Origin: Spirosoma linguale DSM 74
GTDB lineage: Bacteria > Bacteroidota > Bacteroidia > Cytophagales > Spirosomataceae
Reading direction: 5' to 3'
DNA: 64,000 bases
Assembly: GCA_000024525.1 (NCBI GenBank)
Contig: CP001771.1
Span: 62,001-126,000, forward strand
The notes below the pieces were generated by a model. The model searched no databases, was not told where the DNA came from, and saw only the letters and a program-made list of their open reading frames with translations. Shown here one piece after another: positions 36,905-45,834 of the stretch. Numbering within the stretch: the first letter of the stretch is position 1; the number at the start of each line of letters is the position of its first letter. The translations under genes were made by a program, and so were the position numbers.

Positions 36905-37576
36905 ATGAAAGACAATACCAACGATCAGTTTCCACCTATCAGCCCAAACGGAACCGGACCTACCCATCGGACCAAACGGAACGGCTCAACGCACCCGGCT
37001 GAGGGGCTAACGCAGGAAGCAGAACGACCCAAGCAATCACGACCGACCGACAATACAAACCGGCGCGGAACAGACGAACGTACTCGACCGGCTACAAAAC
37101 TCGAACAGAAAGAGGACCTGAAACCGGCTCAGATTCTATCAGCGAAGGTTTCGGCCTATATCGCCAAATATCCATTCCAGACTATCGGCGGGCTGCTGGC
37201 GGTGCTGCTGGTTGTCGTGCTGTTCAAAACGTTTTACCAGGGCAAAAACTGGAAAGCGAAGCGAATGGCTGAGGAAGCCTACTTCGTAGCTAATCAGTAC
37301 GCCCGGAACAACGGTACGAACCTCCACCCTTATTTGTCGCGGGCCTTCCGCAAAGAAGTTCGTCTGTTACCGGGTCTGCTGCCCCTCTCGATGCAAACCG
37401 CTACACGCGGGGGAACCATCACCGCAGCCGAGTCCGTGGGCCTGCGCGAAGTCACTGCTGATTCGGTCGTTATTGAGGTAGCCTTGCGCTACGAGAATGG
37501 AAAGGAAGAAAAAAGGTATCAGCCGCTGGTCTATGAGAAAGAGCAGTGGCGGCTGGGGTTGACGTATAGTAGATAA
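36905..37576 (+). CDS. Membrane protein, last gene of the transfer operon
   Basis: A 223-residue protein: a charged disordered N-terminus (about 1-75), one membrane helix (about 94-112), then a periplasmic domain of about 105 residues (EEAYFVANQYARNN ... VVIEVALRYENGKEEKRY) that looks like an NTF2 or lumazine-binding-like fold. Topology resembles VirB8, but sequence similarity is not obvious to me. Starts 1 base after the previous stop. Confidence 0.6.
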   Translation: MKDNTNDQFPPISPNGTGPTHRTKRNGSTHPAEGLTQEAERPKQSRPTDNTNRRGTDERTRPATKLEQKEDLKPAQILSAKVSAYIAKYPFQTIGGLLAVLLVVVLFKTFYQGKNWKAKRMAEEAYFVANQYARNNGTNLHPYLSRAFRKEVRLLPGLLPLSMQTATRGGTITAAESVGLREVTADSVVIEVALRYENGKEEKRYQPLVYEKEQWRLGLTYSR

Positions 37577-37584
37577 AACAAGCT

Positions 37585-37622
37585 AAAAGTCCTCTCAGAA
37601 AATAAGTTCTGAGAGGACTTTT
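37585..37622. terminator. Strong bidirectional terminator at the end of the transfer operon
   Basis: Perfect 16-bp stem (AAAAGTCCTCTCAGAA and complement), six-base loop, A-run on the left and seven T on the right. It lies 9 bases after the last rightward Tra gene and 1 base before the end of the leftward small membrane gene, ending both. Confidence 0.9.
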
Positions 37623-37623
37623 T

Positions 37624-37863
37624 TTAATGCTGACCATTATGGTCTGTCTCAAATAGTTCCTGTTTTGGCTCTTCATTCTTCGCTAGGTCTGCCAATGCTT
37701 TTAGGCTACTCCATACCAAGAACAAATAAACTACTACAGCAAAAAATCTGTGCCCATCCTTCCACAACGCAATGTCGAATGAGGCAATCAGAAATGCCCC
37801 AATCAGATAAACGAAGACAGCAGCCCCGATTAAAACGCCAAAGAAAAACTTTCGATTGTTCAT
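37624..37863 (-). CDS. Small two-helix membrane protein
   Basis: A 79-residue protein with two hydrophobic helices (about 6-28 and 38-58) and a polar tail ending HNGQH. Family unknown. It lies 25 bases downstream of the JAB-E1 gene on the same strand and was probably transcribed with it. Confidence 0.55.
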   Translation of the reverse strand: MNNRKFFFGVLIGAAVFVYLIGAFLIASFDIALWKDGHRFFAVVVYLFLVWSSLKALADLAKNEEPKQELFETDHNGQH

Positions 37864-37888
37864 GACCTATTAAGGATTGTTTAGTGGT

Positions 37889-38977
37889 TTACAGTTTTAC
37901 AAAAACGGGTGCGCCCACCTGATCGGGTAGAAAGTGCGAACAATCTTTACTGGTGAGATACTGAGTACGAACGTGTTGTTGAATCATCCCTGTATTCCCG
38001 TTGTAGGACAGGTAGTCCGGGGTTTCGTTATCTTGCGTCCAGTTCGTCACTAAATTCACAAACAGCCCAACAGCCGTTGAAGCCAGTACACCGTTAGGCC
38101 AAACTACCTGTGGTCGCCCGCCTACTTTGCCATATTTTGCTGCTTCCTGAGCAAGCTTTTTTTCGGTTAGAAAGCCAAAGCAACTCATGCACGGAAAGCC
38201 GGGCAACGATAAAATCACCTGCCCTGCGATAGCATGGGGATCGTCATCTATCTGATAAACGTCCATACCAATGTCGATGTACGGAATCAAAAAGCGCCGA
38301 CACTCAGCTTCTGCCTGCTGCCTTTCTGCGTAAGAGTCTATATTCCCGAATACAACATCGCAGGCTTGTAACAAGTCTGGATTATCCTGCCAGCGGGTAT
38401 TAACACGAACAACATTAGCTGTCGGTAGGATATTTTTGATAACCCGCTCCGCAACGGCCGTTTTAAGCAGAGCGTTCTTTACATCGCTAAACCATGCCCC
38501 TACTAAGCGGTTCAGGTTCGTGTCTTCGACTTTATCATCGTCAAAAATGGCAATGTTCTTAACCCCTATGTGCGCCAATTGCTGGCCGATGTGTGAGCCT
38601 CCCCCTCCGTATCCGATGATACCAACTCTGATATTCTCGAATAAGAACTGGGACGATTCGCCCAAAAATGATTGTCGGTCATACACCCGGCTTTTAAATC
38701 CTTTTTCACCAGTGAAGGATAACAGCATGGGCTTTCCGACGACAGAAACCGCATTTGGTTGTAGAAACTCCTTCTCGCCAAGAATCTTGATTGATGCATA
38801 GAACGAATTCTGACTGAGTATCAGGAAACCGTTAGCTTGTGCAGGGGCAATGTTAGCAAGGCTCTCAACAACGCCCGGCAAACCGTTTTTATCCGTTCGA
38901 CTTGGGCCGGGCTGACCTCGGTGGTCGTGTAAGTGGACATGAAAGCAACCGCCCTTTCTCTCTAAGCTGCGTTGCAT
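37889..38977 (-). CDS. JAB protease-E1 (ThiF) fusion, 5' end cut off by Tn3 element
   Basis: Listed from the first ATG (38977), but the same frame stays open upstream to 39131 and reads LDLPKVLADNTVLIIATEYI and more, clearly coding. The intact gene therefore ran leftward across 39117, where the Tn3 end begins. Domains: JAB/MPN deubiquitinase-like with HVHLHDHRGQPGPSRTD (HxH...SxxD metal site, Glu-containing start missing), then ThiF/E1 with GYGGGGSHIG (ATP), DDDKVEDTNLNRL, and PGFPCMSC. Such fusions belong to bacterial ubiquitin-like conjugation systems, often on defence islands. No Ubl or E2 gene remains nearby. Probably non-functional. Confidence 0.75.
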   Translation of the reverse strand: MQRSLERKGGCFHVHLHDHRGQPGPSRTDKNGLPGVVESLANIAPAQANGFLILSQNSFYASIKILGEKEFLQPNAVSVVGKPMLLSFTGEKGFKSRVYDRQSFLGESSQFLFENIRVGIIGYGGGGSHIGQQLAHIGVKNIAIFDDDKVEDTNLNRLVGAWFSDVKNALLKTAVAERVIKNILPTANVVRVNTRWQDNPDLLQACDVVFGNIDSYAERQQAEAECRRFLIPYIDIGMDVYQIDDDPHAIAGQVILSLPGFPCMSCFGFLTEKKLAQEAAKYGKVGGRPQVVWPNGVLASTAVGLFVNLVTNWTQDNETPDYLSYNGNTGMIQQHVRTQYLTSKDCSHFLPDQVGAPVFVKL

Positions 38978-39117
38978 AGCCGCCCGGATTGCGACCGAAT
39001 TTATTTTGGCACCAACCCGATCATCGTCAATATAGTTTTCATCTTCGACTGGGATGTATTCAGTAGCAATGATAAGAACCGTGTTGTCAGCAAGAACTTT
39101 GGGTAAATCTAAAAAAA
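38978..39117 (-). pseudogene. 5' remainder of the truncated JAB domain
   Basis: In-frame continuation of the JAB-E1 gene without a start codon. The peptide includes IPVEDENYIDDDRVGAKINS and VAIRAAMQRS, the JAB strand-helix region. The reading frame stops just beyond the point where the transposon end starts (TGA at 39131-39133). Confidence 0.6.
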
Positions 39118-42100
39118 GGGAGCAAATTCGTCACGTTCATTTTACGAATCTATTTTACTGTTCTGGCACTGAGTATCTCATGCAATTTAAAGATAGTCGA
39201 TAGGGGGCTATCGTCGCTAAAATCATACTCGCCTTGCAGATTGACATGATGCCAGGTGTGGGTGTTAGTTTGCAGAATGGCTTCCAATAAAACCTTACGT
39301 TCCGCCGAATTCGCACAACGTTTGAGCTGTTCACTTAAGTACAAGAGATTCCAGTAATTGATGGCGTTCATGATTAAACGCTTACAGCCCTCAGCAATTA
39401 ATTGTTCCTGATACGTAGCCCAGCCAAGCTCGCCATTATTGCCCAGATTGACCGCTTTGGCAAACCGATTCGCATGTTCCACGCGGGTTAGAATTCCCTC
39501 AACGGTTTCCCTCAACTGGGGTTCGCTGATATAACGCAGAATGTATTCCGTCTTGAACAAACGCCCTAAATCCCGTAATGCCCGGTAAAGTGGATGCTGT
39601 CGGTCGTACGAATTAAGCCGCTTAAAAAGCTGTGATGCTTTAGCGTAGCCTAGTTTGATCGTGGCCACCAAACGCAGAATCTCATCCCATTGACTGACAA
39701 CATGCTCATAATCGATACGCGCATCTGGCCCAATCCGACACCCCTGCTCTTTATAAATTGATACGGCATCAAGGCTGTAAAGCCGCTGTCGATGGATCGA
39801 GGCAAAGCGAGGACGAAACTCCACGCCAATCAGGCCGGTAACCCCGAAGATAGGTTCCGAAAAGCCGTGCTGGTCGGTGGCGTGGGCGTCAGGTGTAATC
39901 ACTTCATTATACGTAATGGCGTCCAGCATGTACGGGGCTTCCCGATCAGCGGCACTAAACGCCGTCGAATAAATTAACTGACCGGCTTCATCCAGATGGG
40001 AGTAAATCGTAATGCCCTGACCATTGCCAAAATACTTGTAAGAGGCTGAAGCCCGTAAGAGGGGAATTGATACGTCATATTTCTGACCATCCGAGCCGGT
40101 TTGAATAAAGTTTGCCCGGCGCCGAAACTGTTCGGTCAGGGGTAATTCGTTGCTTTTGGTTAGAATCAGATCGTTGGCCTTTAAGACGCTTTCGGGCGAA
40201 AAGTAGTGAGTTGCCACGGTTTCCAGACTGTTGATCGGAATGTTTTTGGAAATCATGGCCATTTTGCGAATGCCAATATTCTCCCCATAACCAATCAGGG
40301 CGGCTAACAGCAGGCTATTGTCGGGTCGAGACGGTTTGTGAGCGAAACCCTGGTGTTCAAAGGCGGACAGGAAGTCCGTTAACTCATCCACGTCCAATAG
40401 CACATCCCGCAACGAGATGACCCGGCTGGTTGGATAGAGATTGGTTTGAGGAGATGGTTGTTCTGATTCTCGCCCCCGGTAACGATGTAAATGCCAATCC
40501 CCGGCCTTGTCGAAATAAACCTGGGCGTTGGTGTTGAGGTGCTGGTTGGTCAGCCTAAACTGGGCGTTGAGTCGCTCATTGATCTTGGCTAACGTTGGTT
40601 CTGCTTTTACATAGCGAAGTAGATTAGCTTTTTGTAAATACGCCTGACGATGGATCTGCCACTGGCGACGGGGTATCAGGTATTCATCAAAAGCACGATG
40701 TTCATAGGAGGACAACACATTTAGACTGCCATCCCGTAAATGATCACGGATCTTCCAAAACAACAGCGCTTTGTAGAGTGATACCCGCAATTTACCGGTT
40801 AGGGTGAAGATGCGTTGCCGGTCCGCCATATCCAGAAAGTCGAGAGGAAGGTTATTACTTTGAGTGAGTTCACCTTTAGTGGCTTGAAACAGGCGAAGGG
40901 CGGCTACCAGGGCGGGGGGTGAGCTTTGCTCATCGAAAACTAAGGCTTGGACCACTCCTGCCACACGAGTCTGAAGCTTCAGCGACGCTCTTTCCAAAGC
41001 GTCATAGAAGTCATCCCGGTCATGAATAGACTGATTGACCGTTTTCAGATCGATCAATCGCTCTTTATCGGTTTGCAAATCGTTACCCGACAGGCGATGA
41101 CGTTGAAATAAGTCCCGAATCTGGTCAATCTTCTGGGCAGCCTCCAGGCCCGGCAAATCAACGATTTCTTCGATCTGAACTAGCGCCTGAATATGGATGT
41201 CGCTCCGCCGGGTGACCCGGTGAACCAACTGGGCGTTGGCGTATCGGCTTTCGAACTGCTCATCCTTGAGGGTTTGTTCACATTCATTGAGAATGTTGGT
41301 TACCGCCTGTCGCAGGGTGAGCACTAATGCGTCACCCACACTTAAGTACTGATGAATAATAAATGCAATCAGTCGTAAGTACCGTTCGCTGGTGCGTTGA
41401 ACAGTCTGTTTGGACTGGGTGTCTAATACGTATTGCGCATAATAGCGGATGGCATCATCCGATAAATTTAATCGGACAATCAAGGGAGCCAGCTGAGAAA
41501 AGAGTAGTTTTAATTCCCGGAATAGCTCGACCCGCTGTTTAATTTGACCTGGCTGCATCGACTGACTGATTCGTTTGAAGTGAGTCAGTCGATACGGAAA
41601 TAACTGAGTAGCTGAACCGGCTGGGCTGCTCTGCCGCCCCAACAGCGTATCCAATAATTGGCTGTCGTTTTCCTGGAGGTAGCGGTCAATAATTTGCTCC
41701 AGATTCGCTTGAAAGGATTGCAGCGCTTCAATTAGGATAAGCCGCAACGTATTATAGGGGGGTATTTCAATCCGGCGTTCCTGCAAATAACCCGTCAGGG
41801 CATCCAACACTAGAGCAGGGCGGGTTTGGAGGTGGGCCAATCGCTGGGCTTCTACCAGTAATTCCTGCTCGTGGGTCCGATCAAAAGCCTGATAGCCTAA
41901 ATGAGCTAAAATGGTTTCTCGGTGGCGGAAGGCTGTCCGGCTGCGGGTATATTTAGTTAAATCGATTTGGTTGGGATCAAGCTGCGTTCTTGCACAGAGC
42001 CAATTGATGATGTCAGGCTCAAATCGATCGGCCACGAAGAAGCGGTTAGTGATTCGGAAGTAGCCAAGTTGTAGCAAAAAGCCGATTTTATTGGTTGAGG

Positions 42101-42233
42101 ATTGGATTTGCCCCATATAGGTCGTAGCCCAGGTTGGCAAATCCAGCAAGATGGTTCGGTGCTGTTGAGTTAATACAGGCGGGGAATCAAATCGAATTCG
42201 CTCTTCAGCAGAGATAAAGGCTCGACGTGGCAT
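39118..42233 (-). mobile_element. Tn3-family transposon remnant
   Basis: Left edge proposed at 39118, where GGGAGCAAATTCGTCACGTT begins; Tn3 terminal repeats start with GGG(G) and tend to have CACG-type inner text, and the transposase stop lies within the following 38 bases. Next to it the JAB-E1 gene is interrupted. The opposite end after 42233 was not found, and there is no resolvase gene, cargo or res site in the window, so this may be a decayed or rearranged copy. Confidence 0.6.
39150..42233 (-). CDS. tnpA: Tn3-family transposase
   Basis: A 1,027-residue protein, normal size. The N-terminus (MPRRAFISAEERIRFDSPPV, then LGYFRITNRFFVADRF) is the DUF4158 DNA-binding domain; the C-terminal half is the DDE Tn3 domain with DAHATDQHGFSEPIFGVTGL containing one of the acidic residues. 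It would cut and join transposon ends in replicative transposition. The frame looks intact. Confidence 0.92.
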   Translation of the reverse strand: MPRRAFISAEERIRFDSPPVLTQQHRTILLDLPTWATTYMGQIQSSTNKIGFLLQLGYFRITNRFFVADRFEPDIINWLCARTQLDPNQIDLTKYTRSRTAFRHRETILAHLGYQAFDRTHEQELLVEAQRLAHLQTRPALVLDALTGYLQERRIEIPPYNTLRLILIEALQSFQANLEQIIDRYLQENDSQLLDTLLGRQSSPAGSATQLFPYRLTHFKRISQSMQPGQIKQRVELFRELKLLFSQLAPLIVRLNLSDDAIRYYAQYVLDTQSKQTVQRTSERYLRLIAFIIHQYLSVGDALVLTLRQAVTNILNECEQTLKDEQFESRYANAQLVHRVTRRSDIHIQALVQIEEIVDLPGLEAAQKIDQIRDLFQRHRLSGNDLQTDKERLIDLKTVNQSIHDRDDFYDALERASLKLQTRVAGVVQALVFDEQSSPPALVAALRLFQATKGELTQSNNLPLDFLDMADRQRIFTLTGKLRVSLYKALLFWKIRDHLRDGSLNVLSSYEHRAFDEYLIPRRQWQIHRQAYLQKANLLRYVKAEPTLAKINERLNAQFRLTNQHLNTNAQVYFDKAGDWHLHRYRGRESEQPSPQTNLYPTSRVISLRDVLLDVDELTDFLSAFEHQGFAHKPSRPDNSLLLAALIGYGENIGIRKMAMISKNIPINSLETVATHYFSPESVLKANDLILTKSNELPLTEQFRRRANFIQTGSDGQKYDVSIPLLRASASYKYFGNGQGITIYSHLDEAGQLIYSTAFSAADREAPYMLDAITYNEVITPDAHATDQHGFSEPIFGVTGLIGVEFRPRFASIHRQRLYSLDAVSIYKEQGCRIGPDARIDYEHVVSQWDEILRLVATIKLGYAKASQLFKRLNSYDRQHPLYRALRDLGRLFKTEYILRYISEPQLRETVEGILTRVEHANRFAKAVNLGNNGELGWATYQEQLIAEGCKRLIMNAINYWNLLYLSEQLKRCANSAERKVLLEAILQTNTHTWHHVNLQGEYDFSDDSPLSTIFKLHEILSARTVK

Positions 42234-42375
42234 TCAACAGACGATTGAAAGTAAGCACTGCTCATGGGGAAAATAAATGATTAGGAATAACTGAGCAACG
42301 CATAGACCCACTGAGTAGCCAATAGGAATCATTCTATCTGCAACTGCGTACTACGACTGAGTGACATCAAAATAA

Positions 42376-42642
42376 ATGGATATTAAAGGTGGATTTCGCG
42401 AACATGGTATTCTACGCTATGTACGACATCCTTTGTATCTGGGGATGATTCTGGCGCTGTTTGGCGTTCTTGTATATCAACCCACCTGGGCCAACCTTAT
42501 TTTCCTTTTGGCCGCCAGCCTTTACATACGCATTGGAATTTATTTCGAGGAGCGGAAACTCATCGAGGAATTCGGTGAACTCTACAGGCACTATCGCCGA
42601 CGAGTTCCCATGCTCGTGCCACACTGGTCAAAAACTGGTTAG
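42376..42642 (+). pseudogene. C-terminal fragment of an isoprenylcysteine methyltransferase-like protein
   Basis: 88 codons with the family's signature ILRYVRHPLYLGMILALFG, a membrane helix, and FEERKLIEEFGELYRHYRRRV near the end. Complete members have about 200 residues with more helices before this point; here a TAA stands directly before the ATG. So the 5' half is missing, perhaps lost when the Tn3 element inserted or recombined to the left. Confidence 0.65.
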
Positions 42643-42794
42643 AACGTACTTCGTTTGATACGTTGATCGACAGATGATTCAACATGCTTAATTCTAAATA
42701 CCTGCCAAGGCTATTGACTCAAGTTTTCTTACTCAGCAACTTGCCGGTTATGTTGACTGTTACACTATCAGCCTATTAATATAAGGACTATTCG

Positions 42795-43430
42795 ATGACA
42801 TTGACGACCACTTATTTGCAGGAAACGTTTGCTGGTACGTTCGAACTCGCGTTACTGACTGACATGGCGCAGGCAGGACTCTATAAGCGGGTGCCCACGG
42901 GTGCTTATTTAATTCGACCCGGCGAATACATTCGGTCCGTACCCATTATTATTCGCGGTTCGGTCAAGATCATGCGACCGGATGAGCTGGGTCGGGAAGC
43001 CCTTCTGTATTATCTGGGCGGTTTAGATTCCTGCGCCATGTCGCTTACCGGCTGTCTGGGCCAAAAGAAAAGTGAGATCACGGCCCTGGTCGAAGAAGAA
43101 ACCGAGCTGATTGCCATCCCCATGGAAAAAGTCGATGAGTGGATGTGCCGCTATTCAACCTGGAAACAGTTTATATTTCATACGTACCAGAAGCGATTTA
43201 ACGATCTGCTAGGGACAATCGATCAGGTAGCGTTTCATAAACTCGACGAACGGCTACTGGCTTATCTGCGTAAAAAGACCCAAAGCTGCCAGTGTACCGT
43301 CATTTCAATCACCCATCAGGAAATCGCCCAGGAACTGGCTACGTCACGGGAAGTGATTTCCCGCTTGCTGAAACAGCTGGAGAAAGCAGCCCATATAAAA
43401 TTGATGCGCCATAAAATTGCCATACTCTAG
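42795..43430 (+). CDS. Crp/Fnr family transcriptional regulator
   Basis: A 211-residue protein: cyclic-nucleotide-type sensor domain (YLIRPGEYIRSVPIIIRGSVKI) and C-terminal helix-turn-helix (SITHQEIAQELATSREVISRLLKQLE). Several Cys in the sensor domain (SCAMSLTGCLG, then QSCQC) could sense redox or sulfur state. It sits directly upstream of sulfur genes with Crp-like boxes, so it probably controls them. The inducing signal is not known. Confidence 0.85.
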   Translation: MTLTTTYLQETFAGTFELALLTDMAQAGLYKRVPTGAYLIRPGEYIRSVPIIIRGSVKIMRPDELGREALLYYLGGLDSCAMSLTGCLGQKKSEITALVEEETELIAIPMEKVDEWMCRYSTWKQFIFHTYQKRFNDLLGTIDQVAFHKLDERLLAYLRKKTQSCQCTVISITHQEIAQELATSREVISRLLKQLEKAAHIKLMRHKIAIL

Positions 43431-43446
43431 GAGAATTCAGGGTTCC

Positions 43447-43462
43447 TGTAACATTTGTCACG
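43447..43462. promoter_or_regulatory. Crp-like box upstream of the TauE gene
   Basis: TGTAA-CATTTG-TCACG matches the TGTGA-N6-TCACA operator at eight of ten positions. It lies 17 bases after the regulator gene and 47 bases before the TauE start. Autocontrol or control of TauE is likely. Confidence 0.5.
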
Positions 43463-43508
43463 GAAGCCTAAAAGAAGGCCCGCTACTTTCGTTAAAAAAG
43501 TAGCGTTT

Positions 43509-44315
43509 ATGACCACTCTGCAAGTCGCTGGTTTCTCTTCATCCATTCTGATTGGTATTAGCCTGGGCTTACTAGGGGGTGGTGGCAGTATACTGACTTT
43601 GCCCGTTCTGGTATACCTGCTCCACATTAATCCCATCCTGTCAACGGCTTATTCCCTGTTCATTGTCGGCACTACCTCCCTGGTAGGGTCAATTAATTAC
43701 ATGAAACAGGGGCTAATTAATTACTCGGCGGCAGTTGCCTTTGCACTCCCTTCCCTGGTTACGGTCATCCTGGCCCGTCAGTTTATGCTGCCTCATATTC
43801 CCGCTCGACTTCCGCTTTGGGCCGGATTTGAGCTGACGAAACCAGTCGCGCTGATGGTTCTGTTTGCGCTGATTATGCTGGCCGCAGCCTATTCAATGAT
43901 TCGGGAGAACAAAGCCGTCTCCGTAACTGAGCGGGAGGATAAGGGAACTAATTTTCCCGTCATTGCCCTGGAGGGCGGGCTGGTTGGCCTGGTGACCGGT
44001 ATCGTTGGGGCGGGTGGGGGATTCCTGATTATCCCGACGCTGGTGCTCTTTGCCCGGTTGCCCATGAAAACAGCCATTGGTAGTTCGCTGCTGATTATAG
44101 CCTTCAATTCACTCGTTGGGTTTACCAGTAGTCCAGCCGACCAGGTAATCGATTGGGGCTTTCTGAGCGTATTTACCGCACTTTCCGTGGGCGGTATTTT
44201 TCTGGGCAGTCAGTTGGCCCGTTATATCGCCGGGCAGCACTTGCGGAAAGCCTTTGGCTGGTTTGTGCTGGGCATGGGTGTATTCATCCTGGCAAAAGAG
44301 TTGCTTTTTAGATGA
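43509..44315 (+). CDS. TauE/SafE family sulfite exporter
   Basis: From ATG 43509 (MTTLQVAGFSSSIL) it is 268 residues with about eight membrane helices in two halves. Each half starts with a Gly-rich motif (SLGLLGGGGSIL and VTGIVGAGGGFLIIP), the TSUP family signature. It probably moves sulfite or another sulfur anion out of the cell, as the persulfide dioxygenase downstream makes sulfite. An upstream TTG start would add 18 basic residues and is less likely. Confidence 0.85.
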   Translation: MTTLQVAGFSSSILIGISLGLLGGGGSILTLPVLVYLLHINPILSTAYSLFIVGTTSLVGSINYMKQGLINYSAAVAFALPSLVTVILARQFMLPHIPARLPLWAGFELTKPVALMVLFALIMLAAAYSMIRENKAVSVTEREDKGTNFPVIALEGGLVGLVTGIVGAGGGFLIIPTLVLFARLPMKTAIGSSLLIIAFNSLVGFTSSPADQVIDWGFLSVFTALSVGGIFLGSQLARYIAGQHLRKAFGWFVLGMGVFILAKELLFR

Positions 44316-44327
44316 TTTTGAGGGCTG

Positions 44328-44343
44328 TGTGACAAGTATCACA
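44328..44343. promoter_or_regulatory. Perfect Crp-type operator upstream of the persulfide dioxygenase gene
   Basis: TGTGA-CAAGTA-TCACA, an exact match to the TGTGA-N6-TCACA pattern, centred about 75 bases before the start of the MBL-rhodanese gene. The nearby Crp/Fnr regulator gene makes it the likely binding protein. Confidence 0.7.
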
Positions 44344-44409
44344 GAACCCCGGAAATCCACTTCCTAGTTTTGATTCACTATTCAGTCCGTATGTCAATCC
44401 AATCGTTTT

Positions 44410-45822
44410 ATGAAAATTGAGCAGATTTATACCGGTTGCTTATCGCAGGGAACCTACTATATCGAAAGCAACGGGGAAGCCGCTGTCATTGATCCCTTAC
44501 GGGAGGTGGCTTCGTATTTGGAGAAAGCTCATAGCGATGGGGCGACGATTAAGTATGTATTTGAGACGCACCTGCACGCTGATTTTGTGTCGGGTCATCT
44601 TGACTTAGCCCGCCAGGCAGGCGCACCAATCATCTATGGCCCCAACGCACAGACTGGCTTTGAATCCTATAGTGCCCGCGCCGGAGAAGAGTTTCCACTG
44701 GGTGCGCTAACAATTCAAGTACTGCATACACCGGGTCATACGATTGAATCGAGCTGTTATCTGCTCCTGGATGCGGACCGGCTGCCCATCGCGCTTTTTA
44801 GTGGCGATACCTTGTTTATTGGCGATGTTGGGCGACCCGACCTGGCGCAGGGATCCGCATTGACCACGCTGGATTTAGCGGGCATGCTCTTCGATTCGCT
44901 TAGAACCCAGATTATGCCCTTACCGGACAACGTAGTGATTTATCCGGCTCACGGAGCGGGCTCCGCTTGTGGCAAGAGCATGAGTAAAGAAACCAGCGAT
45001 ACGCTGGGCAATCAGAAACGGGTCAATTATGCGCTCCGAGCCGACATGAGCCGGCTGGAATTTATTCAGGAAGTAACCGACGGACTAGCCAAACCGCCCC
45101 CTTATTTTCCTGAAAACGTCCGCATGAACCGGGAAGGCTATGAACAGATTGACCGCGTGTTGAAACGGGGCGCGCAGCCACTTAGCCCACAGGCCTTTGA
45201 AGCGGCCGCCAACCAGACGGGTGCGCTCCTGCTGGATACCCGCGACGCGCAACTCTTCGCTACCGGGTTTGTGCCCAACGCCATTAATATTGGCCTGAAT
45301 GGGCAGTTTGCTCCCTGGGTAGGCGCACTCATCCCAGACGTGAGACAGCCAATTTTGCTCATTACAGAAGCGGGCAAAGCGGCTGAATCGCTGGTTCGAT
45401 TGGCCCGGGTGGGTTACGATCAGGTTATTGGCTACCTGGATGGCGGACTAAACGCCTGGATCAATGCCGGTCATGAGGTTGACTATATTCCGTCTCTTTC
45501 AGCCGATGAAGTGGCCACTCGGTTAGCGCTGGATGAGCTTACCCTCGTGGATGTACGTAAGCCGGGCGAGTTTGCCGCTGAGCACATCGATGGGGCGATT
45601 AATCTACCCCTTGATACGTTGAATGACAGGATGGCGGAAATACCAAAAGAAGGGTCGGTCTATGTGCACTGCGCAGGCGGATACCGCTCCATGATGGCCC
45701 TGTCGATTCTGAAGGCCCGTGGCTTCGATAACCTGATCGACATTGCCGGTGGGTTTGCCGCTATGCAGCAAACCGGGCGTTTCAACACGACTAATTTCGT
45801 TTGTCCCGCTACCCAGCAGTAA
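44410..45822 (+). CDS. Persulfide dioxygenase-rhodanese fusion (MBL fold)
   Basis: A 470-residue protein. The N-terminal metallo-beta-lactamase domain has THLHADFVSGH (53-63) and LHTPGHT, an ETHE1-type iron site. Two rhodanese domains follow: the first lacks a catalytic Cys, the second has VHCAGGYRS with Cys about 421. ETHE1-type enzymes oxidise glutathione or other persulfide to sulfite; the rhodanese part can make thiosulfate from sulfite. Its neighbours (sulfite exporter, YeeE/YedE proteins) fit this role. Confidence 0.88.
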   Translation: MKIEQIYTGCLSQGTYYIESNGEAAVIDPLREVASYLEKAHSDGATIKYVFETHLHADFVSGHLDLARQAGAPIIYGPNAQTGFESYSARAGEEFPLGALTIQVLHTPGHTIESSCYLLLDADRLPIALFSGDTLFIGDVGRPDLAQGSALTTLDLAGMLFDSLRTQIMPLPDNVVIYPAHGAGSACGKSMSKETSDTLGNQKRVNYALRADMSRLEFIQEVTDGLAKPPPYFPENVRMNREGYEQIDRVLKRGAQPLSPQAFEAAANQTGALLLDTRDAQLFATGFVPNAINIGLNGQFAPWVGALIPDVRQPILLITEAGKAAESLVRLARVGYDQVIGYLDGGLNAWINAGHEVDYIPSLSADEVATRLALDELTLVDVRKPGEFAAEHIDGAINLPLDTLNDRMAEIPKEGSVYVHCAGGYRSMMALSILKARGFDNLIDIAGGFAAMQQTGRFNTTNFVCPATQQ

Positions 45823-45834
45823 TTTATCACTATC

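Noticed and set aside
39118..39140. Alternative reading that the JAB gene starts at 39140 with a one-base error in the seven-T run
   Set aside because: The resulting N-terminus would still lack the JAB glutamate region, and the transposase stop lies too close for a separate transposon end.
42240..42376. Right inverted repeat of the Tn3 element
   Set aside because: Best match to the left end by eye is about half identical, no better than chance.
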